NCBI RefSeq assembly: GCF_018449605.1
Contig: NZ_JAAVUW010000006.1
Span: 310,001 to 374,000, forward strand
Length of the DNA stretch: 64,000 bases
Reading direction: 5' to 3'
DNA from: Luteibacter sp. dw_328
GTDB taxonomy: Bacteria > Pseudomonadota > Gammaproteobacteria > Xanthomonadales > Rhodanobacteraceae
The notes under the pieces were generated by a model. That model had not been told where the DNA came from, did not search any database, and saw only the letters and a list, made by a program, of their open reading frames with translations. Position numbers and translations under genes: made by a program. Position 1 is the stretch's first letter. Each line of letters starts with the position of its first letter. Positions 44,443 through 53,605 of the stretch are shown in pieces.

Positions 44443-44614
44443 CCGCGAGACGCCCAAGTGTTGAGAGCGATGGCAACGCCGAGCCCCGCGAAGCCGAAGG
44501 CGAGCCATGCGCGAGGCGCGAGGCGCGAGAGAATCGCCGGCCTGAAAGCCCGGAAATCAGGCATCAAGCGCACGAGCGACCAGGAAAAGGCTCCACGGAA
44601 ATCGACGACGAACC

Positions 44615-44642
44615 ATAAAAGAAGGCCCCTCGCGGGGCCTTC
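44615..44642 (-). terminator. Rho-independent terminator of mlaA
   Basis: On the minus strand GAAGGCCCC and GGGGCCTTC form a 9-bp GC-rich stem with a 4-nt loop followed by TTTTATGG, a few bases after the mlaA stop. Confidence 0.85.
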
Positions 44643-44645
44643 TCC

Positions 44646-45473
44646 TTACTCGGGCTTTTCGCCGTTCTGGCGTTCCCACTTGTGCTGCTCATCGAGCAGC
44701 TTGTCGGGATCGAAGCCCTGGTTGTCGTTCAGCCCCTGCATCTGTTCAATGACCGCGTCCGGCGGGTTGCCGTCGTAGATCTGGTACAGGCGCTGCTGGC
44801 GGTAGGCGTCACGCATGAACACGTACGGATCGTAGGCCGAGGCAAGGAAGCTCTCGGCATCGATACCGCGCGAGCGCAGGGTCACGAGATAGAGCGCCGA
44901 CGGGATGTATTCCTGACCGTACTTGTAGCTGTGGTTGCGCGAGTAGTAGCTGAGCGGGTCGAAGAAATAGCTGTCGACCGGCAGGCGCCAGACGTCGCGG
45001 ACCGTGGTCGGGCCGACCAGCGGCAGCACCAGGTAGTCGCCCTCGGGCAAGCCCCAGCGAGCCAGCGTCACGCCGAAGTCGTTGTCTTCCAGGGGAATAC
45101 CGAGCAGGCTTGCCGGATCCTTGAAGCCGAGGAAACCGATCGTCAGGTTCACGACGAAGCGGCTGGTCGACTGGATCGCCTGCTTCGGACGAGCCTGCAG
45201 CAGGTCGTTGGCCACCGTGATCGGCAGCCGGATATTGGTGTAGAAGTCGCTGACCGCGGTGCGTACGGCCGGGGTGGTGACCTTCCGGTAGCCGACAGCC
45301 ACGGGGCGAATGACCGCCTTGTCGAGCTTGTCGTTGAAGGCGTACATGTTCCGGTTGAAGTGTTCGTTCGGATCGTCCGTGCGCGGCGGTGCGATATGGC
45401 ACGCGGCAAGCAGGGCGGTGGCGAACACGGCCAAAGCGGGTCTGGCGATCCGGGAGATCAGATTCAGGTGCAT
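44646..45473 (-). CDS. mlaA: Outer-membrane lipoprotein MlaA (VacJ)
   Basis: A 275-residue lipoprotein. The signal peptide ends in the lipobox LLAAC (Cys25). Family motifs follow: DPNEHFNRNMYAFNDKLDKAV, ANDLLQARP, GDYLVLPLVGPTTVRD and DPLSYY. MlaA removes mislocalised phospholipid from the outer leaflet and passes it to MlaC. It is encoded near, but on the other strand from, mlaFEDCB, with repeat locus A between, and has its own terminator. The ATG at 45473 was chosen because it gives a proper lipoprotein signal. Confidence 0.96.
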   Translation of the reverse strand: MHLNLISRIARPALAVFATALLAACHIAPPRTDDPNEHFNRNMYAFNDKLDKAVIRPVAVGYRKVTTPAVRTAVSDFYTNIRLPITVANDLLQARPKQAIQSTSRFVVNLTIGFLGFKDPASLLGIPLEDNDFGVTLARWGLPEGDYLVLPLVGPTTVRDVWRLPVDSYFFDPLSYYSRNHSYKYGQEYIPSALYLVTLRSRGIDAESFLASAYDPYVFMRDAYRQQRLYQIYDGNPPDAVIEQMQGLNDNQGFDPDKLLDEQHKWERQNGEKPE

Positions 45474-45649
45474 CGGGGCGACTTTGCGGGTGGGGCGATA
45501 CTTTAGTGTACCGCTTGGTTTTATTATTTGCACTAATACCCGTCCATCCTGGCCAGAACCGCGCATGATACCCCTCCCCTGATTGCCAGCCAACCGGCCG
45601 GACCGGTAAACTGCCCGACCAGAAGTGTCTTTATTGTCAAGGATTTGAA

Positions 45650-45940
45650 ATGGCCCGTATTACCGTCGAAGACTGCCTAGAGGTAGTCGACAACCGCTTT
45701 GAGCTGGTGCTCATGGCGACCAAGCGTGCCCGTCAGCTCTCCAAGGGCGCCGAGCCGACCATCGATCCCGCCAACGACAAGCCGACCGTGCTGGCCCTGC
45801 GCGAAATCGCCGACCGTCGCGTCAACGACGAGATGATCGACGAAATCGACCGTGCCGCCCGTGAGCGCGCCGAGCGTGAAGCCCTCGAGTGGGCCGCCAC
45901 GGAAGTGGACGACGACCTCTCGAAGGGCGGGGATGACTGA
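45650..45940 (+). CDS. rpoZ: RNA polymerase omega subunit
   Basis: A 96-residue protein. [30 protein letters not shown] is split by the family's usual conserved points, followed by [16 protein letters not shown] and an acidic tail. Omega helps assemble RNA polymerase and forms part of the ppGpp-binding site. It precedes spoT by 110 bp, the conserved rpoZ-spoT linkage. Confidence 0.97.
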   Translation: MARITVEDCLEVVDNRFELVLMATKRARQLSKGAEPTIDPANDKPTVLALREIADRRVNDEMIDEIDRAARERAEREALEWAATEVDDDLSKGGDD

Positions 45941-46050
45941 TGACACCGGGTCGCTGTCGGCCCTGTCATAAACGGAACACTGCGCACGTTGACGCGCGGC
46001 TGCTGAGGCCGCGTGCGGGAGGCTGCGCCGGCTAGGCGCGAGACCCTCCC

Positions 46051-48234
46051 ATGGAAGTCGTCCCTGCGAAAAAACTGACCGACGTGGTCGATGATGGCTC
46101 GGTGCCGCCGTACGTGCAGGCGCTGGAAGATCGCGTGGGCGCCTACCTGCCCAGGGATCAGGTGCTGCGCATCCGCCGCGCCTTCCTGATCGGCGCCGCC
46201 GCGCACGACGGACAGACACGCAAATCGGGTGAGCCCTACATAACGCACCCGGTGGCCGTGGCGCAGGTCCTGGCCGAACTCGGCCTGGATGCCGAAACGA
46301 TCATCGCGGCGATTCTCCACGACACCCTCGAAGACACCAAGCTCGCGCGCGACGAACTCGCCGGCGAATTCGGCGAGACCGTGGCTGAGCTGGTCGATGG
46401 CGTCACCAAGCTCGACAAGATGCGTTTCTCCAGCCGGCAGGAAGCGGACGCCGAAAGCTTTCGCAAGATGCTGCTGGCGATGGCGCGTGACCTTCGCGTC
46501 ATCCTGATCAAACTGTCCGATCGCCTGCACAACATGCGTACGCTGGGCGCGAAAGACGGCGAGTCGCGTCGCCGCATCGCCCGCGAAACGCTCGAGATCT
46601 ACGCCCCGATCGCACAGCGCCTGGGCATGAACAAGTTCAAGGCCGAACTGCAGGACCTCGGCTTCAAGGCGTTGTATCCGGATCGCCATCGCATCATTGG
46701 CGAGCGTATCCGTGCCGCGCTGGGCAACCGTCGCGAGGCGATGGCCAAGATCGAGATGGCCCTCGAAGGACGCCTTGCCGCCGAGAAGATTCCCGGCCGC
46801 GCGGTGAGCCGCATCAAGTCGGCCTGGAGCATCTATTCGAAGATGCGCGGCGAACACAAATCGTTCGCCCAGCTGATGGACGTCTACGGGTTCCGCGTCA
46901 TCACCGATTCGGCCATGCATTGCTACATGGCGCTGGGCGCCGTGCACGGCCTGTACAAGCCGGTGGACGCCCGCTTCAAGGATTTCATCGCCATTCCGAA
47001 GGGTAATGGCTACCAGTCGCTGCATACCGTGCTGCTCGGCCCCTTCGGCGCGCCGATCGAAATCCAGATCCGAACGTCGGAAATGGAGTCCGTCGCCGAG
47101 CGGGGTGTCGCGGCGCACTGGGCATACAAGTCGGATTCGGGTCCAGCGAACAGCGCACAGGCGCGTGCCCGCGAGTGGCTTTCCGCGCTGGCGGACAGCC
47201 AGGCGAATACGCCTTCGGCCGCTGAGTTCCTCGAAAACGTCAAGATCGACCTGTTCCCGGATGAGGTCTATCTGTTCACCCCGCGCGGTGAGATTTTCTC
47301 GCTGCCGCGCAACGCCACGGCCCTGGATTTCGCCTACGCAGTGCATACCGACGTGGGCGACCACGCCGTCGCAGCGCGCGTCGACAAGAAGCTCGTGCCG
47401 CTGCGCACGCGCCTGATTTCCGGCCAGCAGGTAGAAATCATTACGGCGCCCTCCGCCGTGCCTAACCCGGCGTGGCTGGAAGCGGTCGTCACCGGCAAGG
47501 CGCGTACGGCGATTCGCCAGTACCTCAAACATCTGCAGCACGAGGACGCGGTCGACTTCGGTCACCGCATGCTCGATCGCGCGCTCGATGCGCGCGGCCT
47601 CAGTCTCGACTCCGTGCCAGCCGCCGCGCTCGATCGTTTCCTCGACGACGCCAAGCTGAAGCGACTCGAGGAGTTGCTCTCGGAGATCGCGCTCGGCAAT
47701 CGCTTCGCCGACCAGGTCGCCACGCAGCTCGTCGCCCTGCTCGGGCCGCGTGAGGGCAGTCACCCGCAGGCACCGCCGGAGCACAACGCCGAGAAGATAC
47801 GCATCAGTGGTGCGGAGCGTGGCGTGTTGAGCTTCGGCAACTGCTGTCACCCGCTGCCGGGCGACGAAATCGTCGGCTTCCTGTCGTCGGGCAAGGGCAT
47901 CGTCGTCCATCGCGTCGAGTGCCCGAACGTGGTCGAGTTCCGGAAGACGCCCGAGCGCATCGTCGCCATCGAGTGGGACCGCGACGTGCAGGGCGATTAC
48001 CGTGCCGAGCTGCGCATCGAAGTCCTCAACCGCCCGGGCGTACTCGCCACGGTCGCGGCCGCCATCGCCGACGCCGGCTCGAACATCGAAAACGTCGAAT
48101 ACATCGAACGCGACAGCACGGCCGCCACGCTGCTCTTCGCCATCGAGGTAAAGGATCGCAAGCACCTTGCCGACGTGATGCGTCGCGTCCGCCGCACCGG
48201 CGTGGTCAGCGGCGTTTACCGCCACCCGCTGTAA
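46051..48234 (+). CDS. spoT: Bifunctional (p)ppGpp synthetase/hydrolase SpoT
   Basis: A 727-residue protein. The HD hydrolase domain (residues about 45-200) keeps AHDG, ITHP and ILHDTLEDT. The synthetase domain (about 240-360) has YGFRVIT, KDFIAIPKGNGYQSLHT and EIQIRT, so both activities are probably intact. A TGS domain (about 405-465, DLFPDEVYLFTPRGE) and a C-terminal ACT domain (about 655-727, LNRPGVLATVAAAI) follow. It sets ppGpp levels in stress. It follows rpoZ and precedes ridA. Confidence 0.97.
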   Translation: MEVVPAKKLTDVVDDGSVPPYVQALEDRVGAYLPRDQVLRIRRAFLIGAAAHDGQTRKSGEPYITHPVAVAQVLAELGLDAETIIAAILHDTLEDTKLARDELAGEFGETVAELVDGVTKLDKMRFSSRQEADAESFRKMLLAMARDLRVILIKLSDRLHNMRTLGAKDGESRRRIARETLEIYAPIAQRLGMNKFKAELQDLGFKALYPDRHRIIGERIRAALGNRREAMAKIEMALEGRLAAEKIPGRAVSRIKSAWSIYSKMRGEHKSFAQLMDVYGFRVITDSAMHCYMALGAVHGLYKPVDARFKDFIAIPKGNGYQSLHTVLLGPFGAPIEIQIRTSEMESVAERGVAAHWAYKSDSGPANSAQARAREWLSALADSQANTPSAAEFLENVKIDLFPDEVYLFTPRGEIFSLPRNATALDFAYAVHTDVGDHAVAARVDKKLVPLRTRLISGQQVEIITAPSAVPNPAWLEAVVTGKARTAIRQYLKHLQHEDAVDFGHRMLDRALDARGLSLDSVPAAALDRFLDDAKLKRLEELLSEIALGNRFADQVATQLVALLGPREGSHPQAPPEHNAEKIRISGAERGVLSFGNCCHPLPGDEIVGFLSSGKGIVVHRVECPNVVEFRKTPERIVAIEWDRDVQGDYRAELRIEVLNRPGVLATVAAAIADAGSNIENVEYIERDSTAATLLFAIEVKDRKHLADVMRRVRRTGVVSGVYRHPL

Positions 48235-48235
48235 A

Positions 48236-48344
48236 TGTGGGAGCCGGCTATGCCGGCGATGGTAGGAGCCGATTCATCGGCGAATGGGTGCTCGCGAAAC
48301 CCTGGCCCGCTGCCGCGGGATCGCCGATGAATCGGCTCCTACAG
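48236..48344. repeat. REP-like cluster between spoT and ridA
   Basis: A GGGAGCCGGCTATGCCGGC copy is followed by a full composite pair of the GGAGCCGATTCATCGGC core with the forward spacer. The three together form a run of alternating hairpins. Confidence 0.85.
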
Positions 48345-48411
48345 AAAGCTGCGAGCATCCGGCCGGAGCGCATGCGATAGACTCGGAGGATCGATTCCCC
48401 GAGGAAAGTCC

Positions 48412-48795
48412 ATGACCCGTAGCAGCATCGCCACCGAGAAGGCACCGTCGGCCATTGGCCCGTATTCCCAGGCCGTTCGCGCGGGTAACACGGTGTATTT
48501 CTCGGGCCAGATCCCGCTCGATCCCGCCACCGGCAATCTCGTCGAGGGCGATATCACCCTGCAGACCCGTCGCGTGTTCGACAACCTCGTCGCCGTGGCC
48601 GAAGCCGCCGGTGGCAAGCTGGCGGACATCGTGCGCGTGGGCATCTACGTGACGGACCTGGGCAACTTCGCCGCCGTGAACGCGGTGATGGCCGAATACT
48701 TCCAGCAGCCGTACCCGGCACGCTCGACGATCGAGGTCTCGGGCCTGCCCAAGGGCGCCCAGGTCGAAGTCGACGCGATCCTCGTCCTGCCGTAA
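48412..48795 (+). CDS. ridA: RidA family reactive intermediate deaminase
   Basis: A 127-residue protein of the RidA (YjgF/YER057c) family. It deaminates toxic 2-aminoacrylate and other imines formed by PLP enzymes. Family signs are [29 protein letters not shown] and [15 protein letters not shown] with the catalytic Arg. It lies between spoT and recG, as in other Xanthomonadales. Confidence 0.96.
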   Translation: MTRSSIATEKAPSAIGPYSQAVRAGNTVYFSGQIPLDPATGNLVEGDITLQTRRVFDNLVAVAEAAGGKLADIVRVGIYVTDLGNFAAVNAVMAEYFQQPYPARSTIEVSGLPKGAQVEVDAILVLP

Positions 48796-48810
48796 TCCTC
48801 GGCACGACCC

Positions 48811-50925
48811 GTGGCCCGAGGCGCAGTGACCACGCCGGCGACACCGCCGGCGGATCCCGGACGTGCACCGCTGACAACACTCGGCGGTGTCGGGCCCGCG
48901 CTCGCCGAAACGCTGGGCAAGCTCGGTCTGCGCGAGGTGCAGGACCTCTGGTTCCACCTGCCGCTGCGCTACGAAGACCGCACCACGGTCGTGCCCATCG
49001 CCGACCTTCGCCCGGGTGACCGCGCGCAGGTGGAGGGGATCGTCGAACACGTGGAGCGAGGCTTCCGCTTTCGTCCCCAGCTGAAGCTCATCATCGGCGA
49101 CGATTCCGGTCGGCCCCTGCTGTTGCGCTTCTTCCACTTCCGGAAGTCGCAGGTGGATCTTCTGGCGAAAGGTACGCGGCTCCTTTGCTTCGGCGAAGTC
49201 AGGCAGGGACCGCAGGGATTGGAGATCGTCCACCCGCAATACCAGCGTATTGAAGCGGACGAGCAGGTCCTCGTCGACGAGCGCCTCACGCCGGTCTACC
49301 CCACGACGGAAGGTCTCGGCCCGCGTCGCCTCGCCAGCGTGATCTCACGTGCGCTGGCCCACTTGCCGACAGACGACCGCCTGGAATTGATTCCCGACGA
49401 GATCGGCCGTCCCATGGGTCTGACCTCGCTACGTAACGCCTTGCTTCATGTGCACCGCCCGCCACCCGACGTGGACCTGCGGCAGCTGGGGGAGGGCACG
49501 CATCCCGCACAACAACGGCTTGCCTTCGAGGAGCTGCTCACTCAGCACCTCACCTTGCGGCGCATGCGCGCGGCGGTGAAGAAGCGCAAATCGCCCGCAC
49601 TCAAGAGTGCCGGTACCCTGCGCGACCGACTCCTCGCGGCACTGCCGTTCGCACTGACCAAGGCCCAGTCGCGCGTATCGAAAGAAGTCGCCCGCGACCT
49701 CGCACGCGCACATCCCATGCTGCGTCTGGTCCAGGGTGACGTGGGAAGTGGCAAGACCGTCGTGGCCGCGCTCGCTGCACTGGCGGCGATCGAGAGTGGC
49801 TACCAGGTGGCGCTGATGGCGCCGACCGAACTGCTTGCCGAACAGCACCTGCGCAACTTTCGTGCATGGTTCGAACCGCTCGGCCTCGAGGTCGAATGGC
49901 TGGCCGGCAAGGTGCAGGGCAAGGCGCGCAAGAGTGCACTGGCGCGTGCGGCCGGCGGAGCGCATGTGCTGGTCGGTACGCACGCACTCATGCAGGAGGG
50001 CGTCAGCTTCGCGAAGCTCGGCCTGGTCATCGTCGACGAGCAGCACCGCTTCGGCGTGCACCAGCGTCTCGCCTTGCGTGACAAGGGTGCCGAGGGTGAT
50101 CTCATCCCGCATCAGCTTGTCCTCACGGCGACGCCGATCCCGCGCACGCTCGCCATGAGCGCCTATGCCGACCTCGACGTTTCGTCGATCGATGAACTGC
50201 CGCCGGGCCGCACGCCGGTGCAGACGGTCGCCATCTCCAACGAGCGCCGCTACGACGTCATGGAGCGCATCCACGCCGCGTGCATGGAAGGGCGCCAGGT
50301 GTACTGGGTGTGCACGTTGATCGAAGAGTCCGAACAGCTCAACGCGCAGGCCGCGGAAGTCGCCCACGCGGAACTGACCATCGCCTTGCCCGATCTCGCC
50401 GTCGGCCTGATTCATGGCCGCATGAAGCCGAAGGAAAAGCAGGCGGTCATGGACGCCTTCAAGGCCGGCGAACTTGCCGTGCTGGTCGCGACCACGGTGA
50501 TCGAAGTAGGTGTGGACGTGCCCAACGCCAGCCTCATGGTGATCGAGAACAGCGAGCGCCTTGGCCTTGCCCAGTTGCATCAGCTACGTGGACGCGTCGG
50601 TCGCGGGGCCATCGCTTCCAATTGCGTGCTGCTGTACCAGAACCCGCTGTCGCGACTGGCGCGCGAACGCCTGCAGGTGATGCGCGAGACGAACGACGGC
50701 TTTCGTATTGCTGAGAAGGATCTGGAACTGCGTGGTCCGGGCGAGGTGCTCGGCACACGACAGACCGGCCAGCTGCAGTTTCGCATCGCGGACCTCACGC
50801 GCGATGGCCATCTCATGCCCGAGGTACAGCGTGTCGCCGAGGCGATGATGAAAGACCATCCTGCGCGGTGCGAGCGTCTGATCGCCCGTTGGGTAGGCGA
50901 CGCAGCCCGTTACGTCGACGCCTGA
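48811..50925 (+). CDS. recG: ATP-dependent DNA helicase RecG
   Basis: A 704-residue superfamily 2 helicase that remodels stalled forks and branched DNA. An N-terminal wedge (OB-fold) domain (to about residue 250) precedes the helicase core with Walker A QGDVGSGKTVV, DEQH (VDEQHRFGVHQR), TATPIPRTL and QLRGRVGRG. The C-terminal FRIAEKDLELRGPGEVLGTRQ is the RecG TRG region. It starts with GTG. Confidence 0.97.
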   Translation: MARGAVTTPATPPADPGRAPLTTLGGVGPALAETLGKLGLREVQDLWFHLPLRYEDRTTVVPIADLRPGDRAQVEGIVEHVERGFRFRPQLKLIIGDDSGRPLLLRFFHFRKSQVDLLAKGTRLLCFGEVRQGPQGLEIVHPQYQRIEADEQVLVDERLTPVYPTTEGLGPRRLASVISRALAHLPTDDRLELIPDEIGRPMGLTSLRNALLHVHRPPPDVDLRQLGEGTHPAQQRLAFEELLTQHLTLRRMRAAVKKRKSPALKSAGTLRDRLLAALPFALTKAQSRVSKEVARDLARAHPMLRLVQGDVGSGKTVVAALAALAAIESGYQVALMAPTELLAEQHLRNFRAWFEPLGLEVEWLAGKVQGKARKSALARAAGGAHVLVGTHALMQEGVSFAKLGLVIVDEQHRFGVHQRLALRDKGAEGDLIPHQLVLTATPIPRTLAMSAYADLDVSSIDELPPGRTPVQTVAISNERRYDVMERIHAACMEGRQVYWVCTLIEESEQLNAQAAEVAHAELTIALPDLAVGLIHGRMKPKEKQAVMDAFKAGELAVLVATTVIEVGVDVPNASLMVIENSERLGLAQLHQLRGRVGRGAIASNCVLLYQNPLSRLARERLQVMRETNDGFRIAEKDLELRGPGEVLGTRQTGQLQFRIADLTRDGHLMPEVQRVAEAMMKDHPARCERLIARWVGDAARYVDA

Positions 50926-50934
50926 AAAACCCCT

Positions 50935-51045
50935 TGTAGGAGCCGATTCATCGGCGATCCCGCGGCAGCGGGCCAGATTCTCGCGAGCACCCATCGCCGA
51001 TGAATCGGCTCCCACAGAGAGCTCGCCGGTGAATCGGTTCCTACC
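50935..51045. repeat. REP-like cluster at the recG/ELM1-protein junction
   Basis: A composite pair of the core with the reverse spacer (GATCCCGCGGCAGCGGG to GCGAGCACCCA), followed by a diverged third copy (CGGTGAATCGGTTCC) that runs into the ELM1 gene and supplies its stop codon. Confidence 0.8.
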
Positions 51046-52033
51046 GGGCGACGGCGTCGCTTAGCCCCAGGTGCCGGCGTACCTCGGAGGCAATCGCCGC
51101 GGTCTCGCGTAGCGGCGTTTGCGTCGTCGCCGTCGTCGCGTCGATATCGTGCAACAACCCCGCCGAGCGCAGCTCCCGGTGAAACCGCTCCAGCTTCTCC
51201 GGCAGCGGCTGCGAAACGAAGGTATGCACGGGCCGCCCCGTCGCGCAGGCCTCGGACAGCATATTCACCGAGTCCGGGGTGACGACGAGCCGATCGGCCC
51301 AGCCGAGCACGCCAGGGTAGGGGTTCGCGCCGTCGGTGCTATCGGCCCAGACCACACCGGGCAAGCCCGCGAACGCGCTGCGAATGCGACCCCGCTGTGC
51401 TTCCGGTGTCCGCCGTGATGCCGCCACCAGGACGGAGCCACCATCGGCCTGATGTCGTCGCTTCACGGCCTCGAGGAAGGCTGCCGCCGCGTCGTCGTCG
51501 AACGGCGTGCCGTGCCTGGCCCCGCCGATCAACACGCCCAGCCGCGGCGACCGCAGGTCGGCGAACGGGGCGAAGGCATCGCGTCCGTCGGCCAGCCAGG
51601 TGTCGTCGATGGGATGCAACGAGCCCAGCGGATTGAGGACATTGTCGCCGCGCAGGGTGTCGTGCCTGGGCGCGATCACCAGGTCCCAGTGGGCCGGATC
51701 GATCCTCGGATCCAGCACCTGCACGGCCAGGGTCTTGCCGTCCGACCATTGGCGGATCTGCCGGGTCGCCCAAGCGGCGCTGCGTCCGCAGCCGATGACC
51801 AGTTTCGGCCAGGGCGGTCGCAGGCTTTCGTCGTTGCCGCCCAGCGCCATACGCGAACCCGGCAATTGCCGGGGCGCGAACCACGACCAGGGAGCGCGCA
51901 GCTCCACTACGATCTCGCGGATAGATGGGGTCAGCGCCTCGGCCAGCGCCAGCGCCTGCCGTCGATTGCCGGCCGCGCCGTCTGTCACAACCCAGCAGGC
52001 ATCGTGGGGCAGGATTGTTGTCGTATTTGCCAC
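51041..52033 (-). CDS. Mitochondrial-fission ELM1 family protein
   Basis: A 330-residue protein of the ELM1 (DUF1022) family, with WVVTDGAAGNRRQALALAEAL, VIGCGRSAA, LGVLIGGARHGTPFD and VTPDSVNMLSEACATGRPV. The fold resembles GT-B glycosyltransferases. The plant relative acts in mitochondrial fission; the bacterial role is unknown, but nearby envelope genes and the GT-B likeness suggest surface polysaccharide work. It starts with GTG. Its TAG comes from the REP-like repeat. Confidence 0.88.
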   Translation of the reverse strand: MANTTTILPHDACWVVTDGAAGNRRQALALAEALTPSIREIVVELRAPWSWFAPRQLPGSRMALGGNDESLRPPWPKLVIGCGRSAAWATRQIRQWSDGKTLAVQVLDPRIDPAHWDLVIAPRHDTLRGDNVLNPLGSLHPIDDTWLADGRDAFAPFADLRSPRLGVLIGGARHGTPFDDDAAAAFLEAVKRRHQADGGSVLVAASRRTPEAQRGRIRSAFAGLPGVVWADSTDGANPYPGVLGWADRLVVTPDSVNMLSEACATGRPVHTFVSQPLPEKLERFHRELRSAGLLHDIDATTATTQTPLRETAAIASEVRRHLGLSDAVAR

Positions 52034-52130
52034 AGTTCGTTCCCTGGCCGACCGATCACGGACCGGCTCATGACGCTTACACTGTCGGGATGCCGGGGCC
52101 CCGGCGATCCGTCACTGTACAAGGATATCC

Positions 52131-52724
52131 ATGAGCGCTCCGTTGTCCGATGCTTCGCTTGACCAGCTTTTCCTGACCGCCCGCACCTATAACGCGTGGC
52201 TGCCGAAGGAAGTGACCGACGAGCAGATCCGCCGCTTGTACGATCTGGCCAAGTTCGGCCCCACTGCGGCCAACTCCTCGCCCATGCGCATCGTCTTCGT
52301 GAAGTCGCCGGACGCCAAGCAGCGCCTCAAGCCGTATCTCTCCGAGAGCAACGCCGAGAAGACCATGCAGGCGCCGGTGACCGCCATCGTCGCCACCGAC
52401 TACGCCTTCTACGAGCACCTGCCCAAGCTGTTCCCGCACGCGGACGCCCGCAGCTGGTTCGTCGGCAACGAGCAGCTGGTCCAGGCTTCGGGTACCCGCA
52501 ACGGCTCGCTGCAGGGTGCTTACCTGATCATGGCGGCCCGCGCGCTCGGCCTCGACTGTGGCCCGATGTCCGGCTTCGACCAGGCCGGCGTGGATGCCGA
52601 GTTCTTCGCCGGCACCCAGATCAAGTCGAACTTCCTGATCAACATCGGCTACGGCGATCCGGACAAGAATCTTTTCGACCGCCTGCCGCGTCTTTCCTTC
52701 GACGAAGCGGCACAAATAGCCTGA
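52131..52724 (+). CDS. RutE/HadB-type nitroreductase (malonic semialdehyde reductase-like)
   Basis: A 197-residue FMN nitroreductase-family protein. [34 protein letters not shown] in pieces is the RutE N-terminus, with [16 protein letters not shown] and [16 protein letters not shown] at the C-terminus. RutE reduces malonic semialdehyde in pyrimidine breakdown, but no rut genes are nearby, so a general reductase role is possible. Confidence 0.92.
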   Translation: MSAPLSDASLDQLFLTARTYNAWLPKEVTDEQIRRLYDLAKFGPTAANSSPMRIVFVKSPDAKQRLKPYLSESNAEKTMQAPVTAIVATDYAFYEHLPKLFPHADARSWFVGNEQLVQASGTRNGSLQGAYLIMAARALGLDCGPMSGFDQAGVDAEFFAGTQIKSNFLINIGYGDPDKNLFDRLPRLSFDEAAQIA

Positions 52725-52795
52725 CCTCAATTCCCGCGGTGACCATCCGGTCCCGCTGCCATCAGCAGTACCCATCCCACTGCAGGAGATTCACC

Positions 52796-53389
52796 ATGCG
52801 CGCACTCCGTTACGTCGCCCTCGCGGGCCTGCTCGCCACCGCCGGCACCGCCGCTGCTGCTCCGGTCACCTATAAGCTGGATCCGGGCCACACCATGGTC
52901 CTGTTCAGCTGGAACCACTTCGGCTTCTCCAACCCGACCGCCAACCTCGGCCAGGTCGACGGCACGCTCGTCTATGACGAAGCCGCCCCGACCAAGTCCA
53001 CCGTCGAAGCGACCCTGCCGCTCGCCGGCCTCGACACCTTCGTGCCGAAGCTCGATGAGCACCTGAAGTCGAAGGACTTCCTCGACGCCGCCACCTACCC
53101 GACCGTGACCTTCAAGAGCACCAAGGTCACCTCGGCCGGCAAGGACAAGCTGAAGGTTGTTGGCGACCTGACCGTGCACGGCGTCACCAAGCCGGTCACC
53201 CTCGACGTCACCGTGAACAAGGTCGGCCCGCACCCGATGATGAAGGTCCAGACCGCCGGCTTCGACGCCACGGCCACGATCAAGCGTTCGGATTTCGGCG
53301 TCGGCGCTTACGTGCCGAACGTCTCCGACGAGATCAAGATCCGCATCACCACCGAAGCGCACGACGCCTCGGCTGCTGACAAGAAGTAA
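52796..53389 (+). CDS. YceI family periplasmic protein
   Basis: A 197-residue lipocalin-like protein with a signal peptide (MRALRYVALAGLLATAGTAA, cleavage after AAA). The YceI domain shows YKLDPGHTMVLFSWNHFGFS, SKDFLDAATYPTVTFKST and GDLTVHGVTKPVTLDV. Relatives bind polyisoprenoid lipids. An AGGAGA ribosome site precedes the ATG, and a strong terminator follows. Confidence 0.94.
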   Translation: MRALRYVALAGLLATAGTAAAAPVTYKLDPGHTMVLFSWNHFGFSNPTANLGQVDGTLVYDEAAPTKSTVEATLPLAGLDTFVPKLDEHLKSKDFLDAATYPTVTFKSTKVTSAGKDKLKVVGDLTVHGVTKPVTLDVTVNKVGPHPMMKVQTAGFDATATIKRSDFGVGAYVPNVSDEIKIRITTEAHDASAADKK

Positions 53390-53414
53390 GCAAGCCCCTC
53401 GGCTTCGCTTCCAG

Positions 53415-53445
53415 ACCCGCGTCGGTAACGGCGCGGGTTTTTTTT
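53415..53445 (+). terminator. Rho-independent terminator after the yceI gene
   Basis: ACCCGCG and CGCGGGT form a 7-bp stem with a 10-nt loop, followed by a run of eight T residues. Confidence 0.9.
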
Positions 53446-53500
53446 GTTCACCGTGGACACCAAGGCCCGGGCGCCCGGCTTCCAGGCCGCACATGCTTTC

Positions 53501-53535
53501 GCATCGCGCATCGCGCATCGCGCATCGCGCATCGC
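53501..53535. repeat. Heptanucleotide tandem repeat (5 x GCATCGC)
   Basis: Five perfect copies of GCATCGC. The matching place in locus A holds three copies of a different heptamer, GCGCGAG. Confidence 0.9.
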
Positions 53536-53605
53536 GCAGAGGGCTCGCCTTCGGCCTCGCAGGCTCGGCTTAGCCGTCGCTTTCTACACTTGAGCGTCTC
53601 GCGGG

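Larger units (their letters stand above)
43886..44529. repeat. Repeat locus A: paired palindrome-ended units with flanks
   Basis: No gene is supported in this gap between mlaB and mlaA. It is built as follows: about three degenerate copies of a roughly 30-bp unit (GCGCAGAGCCTTCGGTGCC core), a 144-bp unit, a 202-bp centre, a second 145-bp unit in opposite orientation, then a flank ending in three 7-bp GCGCGAG repeats. Locus B at 53.5-54.3 kb is the same structure reversed. Frames that stay open here are open on several strands at once and follow the repeats, so I do not call them genes. Confidence 0.85.

Noticed and set aside
43876-44573. Overlapping open frames in locus A that could be called hypothetical proteins
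   Set aside because: Frames are open on both strands and in several phases because of GC-rich inverted repeats. They share peptides only through the repeated units.
45733-48225. 830-codon minus-strand frame opposite spoT
   Set aside because: It is antisense to a gene with all SpoT domains and has no recognisable motif itself.
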